Shown one piece after another: positions 51,356-55,284 of a stretch of 55,284 nucleotides of DNA (its first letter is position 1; every line of letters starts with the position of its first letter). A program made the position numbers and the translations under genes. The notes beneath the pieces are model-generated. The model ran no database searches, was not told the origin of the DNA, and saw only the letters and a list, made by a program, of their open reading frames with translations. The stretch is from Actinomycetales bacterium (lineage in GTDB: Bacteria; Actinomycetota; Actinomycetes; Actinomycetales; Dermatophilaceae), in the NCBI GenBank assembly GCA_016710645.1, contig JADJVI010000011.1, forward strand, positions 1 through 55,284, given 5' to 3'.

Positions 51356-52468
51356 TCAATCCGCCAGCGCCAGCTCCAACAGCTCGGCCAGGTGGATGAC
51401 CTGCACCGGCACGCGAGAGCGCTTGACGCCGGTGGCGAGTTGGCGCTGGCAGACGACGTTGAGTGAGACGAGGTAGTCCAACTCGGCCTCCTGGGCTTGC
51501 ACCATCGTCGGCGCCAGCACCGCCTGTGACATCGTCGGCTGCAGCATCGAATAGGTGCCCGCACCACCGCAACACGTTCCGGCGGAAGGCAATTCGACGT
51601 AGTCGCCGATCTCGCGCAGCAGGGCCCGGGGCTGGGCGCTGACGCCCATCCCATTGCGCAGCTGGCACGAGTCCTGCAGGCCGATCCGCGCGACCCGCCC
51701 GTCGACCAGGATCTTGCGTAGCCGCGGCTTGCTGCTCGGGTCGGCCGCCCACCGCGCGACGAGGAACTGCGAGAGCTCCGCCACCCTGCCGTGCCCGAGT
51801 TGATGATCGAGGTATGCCGCGCAGCCCCCCGAGGTCGACACGATGGTGCCCGGCATGGCCTCGCCCAGCGTTGCAGCCATCCGCGCGCCCTCGACCGACC
51901 CGCCGTTGTGGGCATGCAGCGCCCCACAGCAGCCCTGCCCGGCGGGCACGTCGGCGTCCGGCACGAGCCGCAGCACCGCCCGACTGATGCCGGGATAGAG
52001 CGAGCGCTCCATGCAGCCGAGCATGACGTGCGGTCGGCTCGGGTCGGCCGGTCCGGTCGTGCGGGCCGCGCGTCGCACCAGGCCGCCCGCAGCCAGCGCC
52101 GTGGTCACCCGCACCCCCATCCGCAGGCCTCCCGCGACGAGCGGGGTATGCCGTCCCCGCCACTGATGGTCGCGCCACTGCTCCAGCAGTTCGCCGTATT
52201 TCACCCCCGCGGGGCACACCGTCTCGCAGGCCCGGCAGCCGAGGCAGAGGCCGGCTTCGTGTTGCAGGGTGGGGTCGTCCGCGTCGAGCCTGCCGTCCTC
52301 CAGAGCTCGCATGAGGGTGATCCGCCCGCGCGGGGAGGAGTTCTCCAGCTTGGTCTGGGCATAGGTGGGACAGGCCGGCAGGCAGAAGCCGCACGAGATG
52401 CACGCCGACAACAGCTGCGGATCGAAGATCCCCCGCGTCGTGGCAGGCGGTTCGCCAACGGTGGTCAT
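51356..52468 (-). CDS. glcF: Glycolate/D-lactate oxidase iron-sulfur subunit
   Basis: 370 residues. Two 4Fe-4S ferredoxin motifs, CISCGFCLPACPTY (near residue 25) and CLGCRACETVCPAG (near residue 75), then two CCG-type heterodisulfide reductase domains (GQGCCGALHAHNGG and GTCCGGAGTYSM). Passes electrons from the flavin subunit to the membrane pool. The ATG overlaps the glcD stop (ATGA). Confidence 0.9.
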   Translation of the reverse strand: MTTVGEPPATTRGIFDPQLLSACISCGFCLPACPTYAQTKLENSSPRGRITLMRALEDGRLDADDPTLQHEAGLCLGCRACETVCPAGVKYGELLEQWRDHQWRGRHTPLVAGGLRMGVRVTTALAAGGLVRRAARTTGPADPSRPHVMLGCMERSLYPGISRAVLRLVPDADVPAGQGCCGALHAHNGGSVEGARMAATLGEAMPGTIVSTSGGCAAYLDHQLGHGRVAELSQFLVARWAADPSSKPRLRKILVDGRVARIGLQDSCQLRNGMGVSAQPRALLREIGDYVELPSAGTCCGGAGTYSMLQPTMSQAVLAPTMVQAQEAELDYLVSLNVVCQRQLATGVKRSRVPVQVIHLAELLELALAD

Positions 52469-53940
52469 GAGCCGAGCTTGCCGGGGTTGAGGATGCCGGC
52501 CGGGTCGAAGGCGGCCTTGAGCCGGCGCAGCAGCGCCATCTGGTCGGCCCCGAGGCGCCGCTCCAGATAGGGCCGCTTGGCAGCCCCGACGCCGTGCTCG
52601 CCGGTGATCGTGCCGCCGAGCTCGATGGCCGCGTCGAAGACATCGGAGAATGCCGCTTCCGCACGATGGCGCACGTCGCCGTCGGCCGGGTCGAAGACGA
52701 TCGTCGGGTGCAGGTTGCCGTCGCCGGCATGCCCGAAGGTCGCGCAGACGACGTCGTGGCGCGCACAGATGGCGTCGATCCGGTCGACCATCTCGGCCAA
52801 CCGGGTGCGCGGCACGGTCGCGTCTTCCAGCATGGTGATCGGAGCCAACCGGGCCAACGCCGGCAGCGAGCACCGCCGGGCGGTGAGCAGCGCCTCCGAC
52901 TCGGCGATGTCGCGGGCCATCGTCACCCCGCGGGCGCCTTCGCGCTCACAGGTGCTCGCCATGATGGCCAGCGACCGCTCGACCGCCTCGGCGGTGCCGT
53001 CGTCGCCGAAGAGCAACAGCGCTCCGGCGTCTCGGTCCAGTCCCAGTCGAGCGAAATCCTCCACGGCGTTGATGCACCGGTTGTCGAGGAACTCCAGGGT
53101 CGCTGGCACGATGCCGTCGTGGATGACGCCCGCGACGGCTCGGCTGGCGTGCGCCAAAGTGGGGAAATAGGCCACCCCGGTGCGGGCGATCGCCGGCATC
53201 GGCAGCAGCGCGACGGTCACCTCGGTGATGACCGCGAGGGTGCCCTCCGAGCCGGTGAGCAGCCGGGTGAGGTCATAGCCGGCGACGTCCTTCCACAGCC
53301 GCCCGCCGGTGCGGATCACCTCACCGGTCGGCAGCACCGCTTCCAGGCCCAGCACGTAGTTGCGCGTGACGCCGTACTTCAATCCGCGCAGCCCACCAGC
53401 GCACATCGCGACATTGCCGGCCACGGTCGACACGGTGCGCGAGCCCGGGTCTGGCGCATAGAGCAACCCTTGCGCAGCGGCGGCGTCGGCCAGCTCGGCC
53501 GTCGTCACGCCGGCCTCGACGACCGCGAGCAGCTCGTCGCCGCTGATCTCCTTGAGCGCGGCCATCCGGGTGAGCACCAGGACGATCCCGCCGTGCTCGG
53601 GGATGGTGGCAGCGGCGAGGTTGGAGCCCGCTCCCCGAGGAGTGACCGGTATGCCGTGCTCCGTCGCCAACCGCAGGATCTGCGAGACCTCGCTCGTCGT
53701 GGCTGGGAGGACGACACATCCAGGTCTGGACCTGAACAACGGCGTTGCATCGCGGGCGTAAGGCTCAACGTCTCCGTCGGTCACCAAGACGTGGTCGGCC
53801 CCGACGATCGAGCGCAACCGGTCGAGGATGTCGGGCGGAACCGGCCGACCCGCCCCGGCAGGCAGGGTCCTGGCCGTGGGCGTGAGGTAGGCAGGCGCGC
53901 TGGGGGAGGGGGTCAGGGGAGAGACCGGCAGACCAGGCAT
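52465..53940 (-). CDS. glcD: FAD-linked oxidase, glycolate/D-lactate oxidase subunit
   Basis: 491 residues. FAD-binding PCMH domain with PVTPRGAGSNLAAATIPEHGGIVL and AGNVAMCAGGLRGLKYGVTRNYVLGLEAVLPTG; C-terminal FAD-oxidase C with CATFGHAGDGNLHPTIVF and GTITGEHGVGAAKRPYL. No glcE is present, so this is a two-gene form, and D-lactate is as likely a substrate as glycolate. ATG at 53940 after GGAAGGAGC. Confidence 0.9.
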   Translation of the reverse strand: MPGLPVSPLTPSPSAPAYLTPTARTLPAGAGRPVPPDILDRLRSIVGADHVLVTDGDVEPYARDATPLFRSRPGCVVLPATTSEVSQILRLATEHGIPVTPRGAGSNLAAATIPEHGGIVLVLTRMAALKEISGDELLAVVEAGVTTAELADAAAAQGLLYAPDPGSRTVSTVAGNVAMCAGGLRGLKYGVTRNYVLGLEAVLPTGEVIRTGGRLWKDVAGYDLTRLLTGSEGTLAVITEVTVALLPMPAIARTGVAYFPTLAHASRAVAGVIHDGIVPATLEFLDNRCINAVEDFARLGLDRDAGALLLFGDDGTAEAVERSLAIMASTCEREGARGVTMARDIAESEALLTARRCSLPALARLAPITMLEDATVPRTRLAEMVDRIDAICARHDVVCATFGHAGDGNLHPTIVFDPADGDVRHRAEAAFSDVFDAAIELGGTITGEHGVGAAKRPYLERRLGADQMALLRRLKAAFDPAGILNPGKLGS

Positions 53941-54049
53941 GGCTGCTCCTTCCAGGAGCGAGGCGGCTGACCACGTGCCGCCATCCTCACCCCTGCGGGT
54001 CATCCCGTCTAGAGCAGAGCGCCCAGGCAGAGCGCCGGTATGCCGTCCG

Positions 54050-54550
54050 TCAGCTCCCTGAAGGCGGTCGGCGATAGCGGACGGCCACCATGACGACGAG
54101 CTGGATGACTAGCCACGCCATCCCGACACCGGCCCCGCCCAGGGCCCACCACGGCATACGGGCCGCTCCGGCCGCGACGACCGCCGTTCCCAGGACCAGA
54201 AACCCGATCATCCATCCCGTGGCTGCGCCGACGGCATACAGGTCGGTCGCCATCCGCTCGCGTAAGGCGCGCTCGTGAGCCGGCAACCAGCGTGCCTTGA
54301 AGGGCACGTTGACCAGGTCCAGCGACATGGATCGGGAGATCCCGCGCGCCAGTGGCCCCATCGCCCAGCAGCAGGCGGCCGCGAGCGCCAATGCTGCGAG
54401 GAGTCCGGGCTTGGTGCCCCATTCGCGGGGGTAGCCGGCGGCGTCGAGTTTCATCGGCACCCGGTCCGGCAGCGCGATGGCCGCCCACAGCAGCAGGAGC
54501 GCCAACGCCACCGACACTGTGCCCCAGAGTGCTCGCGCAAGCCACGGCAT
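54050..54550 (-). CDS. DUF1648-type membrane protein
   Basis: 166 residues with about four membrane segments. The first part LLLLWAAIALPDRVPMKLDAAGYPREWGTK is the DUF1648 pattern seen in SdpI-like and related membrane proteins. Later segments are TGWMIGFLVLGTAVVAAGA and VGMAWLVIQLVVMVAVRY. Function unknown. The ATG is inside a GGTATGCCGT copy; a TTG 9 nt upstream is the alternative. Confidence 0.7.
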   Translation of the reverse strand: MPWLARALWGTVSVALALLLLWAAIALPDRVPMKLDAAGYPREWGTKPGLLAALALAAACCWAMGPLARGISRSMSLDLVNVPFKARWLPAHERALRERMATDLYAVGAATGWMIGFLVLGTAVVAAGAARMPWWALGGAGVGMAWLVIQLVVMVAVRYRRPPSGS

Positions 54551-54772
54551 ACCAGCCAATGTATGCCGTCCCCGGCCGGGCTTGCGGGGCGTCGGGAGCG
54601 GTGCTGCCAGCGGTGATGTGACATGCGGAACCGTGCGTCGTCTTGACGATCCGCGCTCGTCACGCCATCCTCATTGCATCGGTTCCAGCTCGACGACCCG
54701 GTCGAGACGGTGGTCAGACGTCTCGAGCCCGCAGGTCCGCGTGATCTCTCACGCGTCTGAGTTTGACTCGAC

Positions 54773-54802
54773 TGGACAGTCATGCCTTCGATGACGTAAG
54801 CT
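54773..54802 (+). promoter_or_regulatory. Candidate rpoB promoter in a 398-bp leader region
   Basis: TGGACA (54773-54778), an 18-nt spacer and TAAGCT (54797-54802) fit a -35/-10 pair about 150 nt upstream of rpoB. The stretch between the DUF1648 gene and rpoB otherwise holds a decamer copy (54561) and no gene I can support. Confidence 0.5.
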
Positions 54803-54948
54803 CCCCTTTTGCGCTGCCTATGCCCTGACCCCTCCTCTCCCGCCGAGCGCTCACCGACCTTGTGTGGTGACTGTTGGCGTGGAGACGATCGTCGGAGCCT
54901 GATCGGGCGGTGCGACGACCAGACAGCACGCCTGTGGAAGGACCCCCG

Positions 54949-55284
54949 TTGGCTGCCTCGCGCAACGTGTCCCAGAACGTCACCCCTGCAGTCACAGCTC
55001 GGACGGCCGCTGGTCGCCTGAGCTTTGCTCAGATCCACGAGCCGCTTGAGGTTCCTGATCTGTTGGCGCTGCAGACCGAGAGCTTCGACTGGTTGCTCGG
55101 TAACGAGCGTTGGCAGGCCCGGGTCGCGGCCGCCAAGGCCGAGGGCCGCACCGACGTCCCCGACCGGTCCGGTCTGGAGGAGATCTTCGACGAGATCTCC
55201 CCGATCGAGGACTTCTCCGGATCGATGTCGCTGTCCTTCCGCGACCACCGCTTCGAGGAGACCCGCAAGACCATCGAGTCCTGC
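54949..55284 (+). CDS. rpoB: RNA polymerase beta subunit, 5' end
   Basis: First 112 codons only; the gene runs off the window. Starts at TTG (LAASRNVSQNVTP) after GGAAGGACC, matching the MAASRN opening of actinobacterial beta subunits. FAQIHEPLEVPDLLALQTESFDWLLGNERW and FDEISPIEDFSGSMSLSFRDHRFE are the conserved N-terminal beta1 sequence. The rifampicin region is outside the window, so no resistance can be judged. Confidence 0.95.
   Translation, partial: MAASRNVSQNVTPAVTARTAAGRLSFAQIHEPLEVPDLLALQTESFDWLLGNERWQARVAAAKAEGRTDVPDRSGLEEIFDEISPIEDFSGSMSLSFRDHRFEETRKTIESC

Larger units (their letters stand above)
810..54569. repeat. Dispersed decamer family ACGGCATACC / GGTATGCCGT
   Basis: About 94 copies of the core GGCATAC or its complement by hand count (48 in one orientation, 46 in the other), of which about 37 are the full decamer. 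Full copies include 2382, 2396, 4968, 5867, 6886, 8511, 9425, 9439, 16648, 16991, 17250, 20331, 20357, 20849, 23097, 24230, 26292, 26641, 27833, 29369, 32347, 34719, 35445, 37041, 37066, 37092, 38395, 40483, 40497, 49019, 50225, 50645, 51269, 52145, 53648, 54037 and 54544. They lie in genes and gaps alike. Composition alone predicts about 6 cores and well under 1 decamer. Confidence 0.92.

Noticed and set aside
810..54569. Decamer as a Chi or KOPS-like polar motif
   Set aside because: The two orientations are nearly equal in number and mixed along the window.
54949..55284. Rifampicin resistance of the host
   Set aside because: The resistance-determining region of rpoB is outside the window.

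Overview
The window is a stretch of high-GC actinobacterial chromosome. The mycothiol S-conjugate amidase (mca), the actinobacterial secE-nusG-rplK-rplA / rplJ-rplL / rpoB block, the DUF501, DUF4307 and DivIC-type genes and the heavy use of GTG starts and 4-base GTGA/ATGA overlaps all point that way. Gene content and order look most like Micrococcales of the Intrasporangiaceae/Dermatophilaceae group. That placement is an inference; there is no rRNA gene in the window to settle it.

Layout. 1-4.6 kb: 3' end of mfd, a lipoprotein, mazG, eno and a DivIC/FtsB-type septum gene. All five are broken by single-base frameshifts that look like sequence errors rather than biology. 4.6-9.6 kb: DUF501, exopolyphosphatase, family-5 uracil-DNA glycosylase, an ACT-domain protein, peptide deformylase, a tRNA with a UAA anticodon but a short variable arm, a Bax-inhibitor/YccA membrane protein and a small hypothetical. 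9.6-19 kb: a thiolase, then a sugar-use locus (ABC importer, GH42 beta-galactosidase, DeoR regulator) bracketed by two related lipoproteins. 19-25.3 kb: PPi-type phosphofructokinase, then a tetR-MFS-Rph-like operon with a strong promoter buried in a 36-bp dyad operator. 25.4-30.2 kb: GNAT, MsrA and a tightly overlapping four-gene operon (Lgt-like protein, Tes-like radical SAM enzyme, two small membrane proteins). 30.5-38.4 kb: greA, ilvA, glmL, DUF4307, mca, hemolysin III, a cis-prenyl transferase and an aspartate-type aminotransferase. 38.6-55.3 kb: tRNA-Trp, secE, nusG, rplK, rplA, then an inserted peroxide-defence block (ahpC, ahpF, oxyR) with a lipoprotein, a BNR-repeat protein and ggt, then rplJ-rplL, a GH32-like gene, glcF-glcD, a DUF1648 protein and the start of rpoB.

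Two signals stand out. First, a short sequence, ACGGCATACC / GGTATGCCGT (core GGCATAC), occurs about 94 times by my hand count where about 6 would be expected by base composition. It occurs equally on both strands, inside and between genes, and often as close inverted pairs that form hairpins. It behaves like a DNA-uptake-type or other genome-wide signature sequence. Second, the Lgt-like plus Tes-like radical SAM operon suggests an uncharacterised lipid-modifying system.

I saw no insertion sequences, CRISPR arrays, phage genes or rRNA genes.
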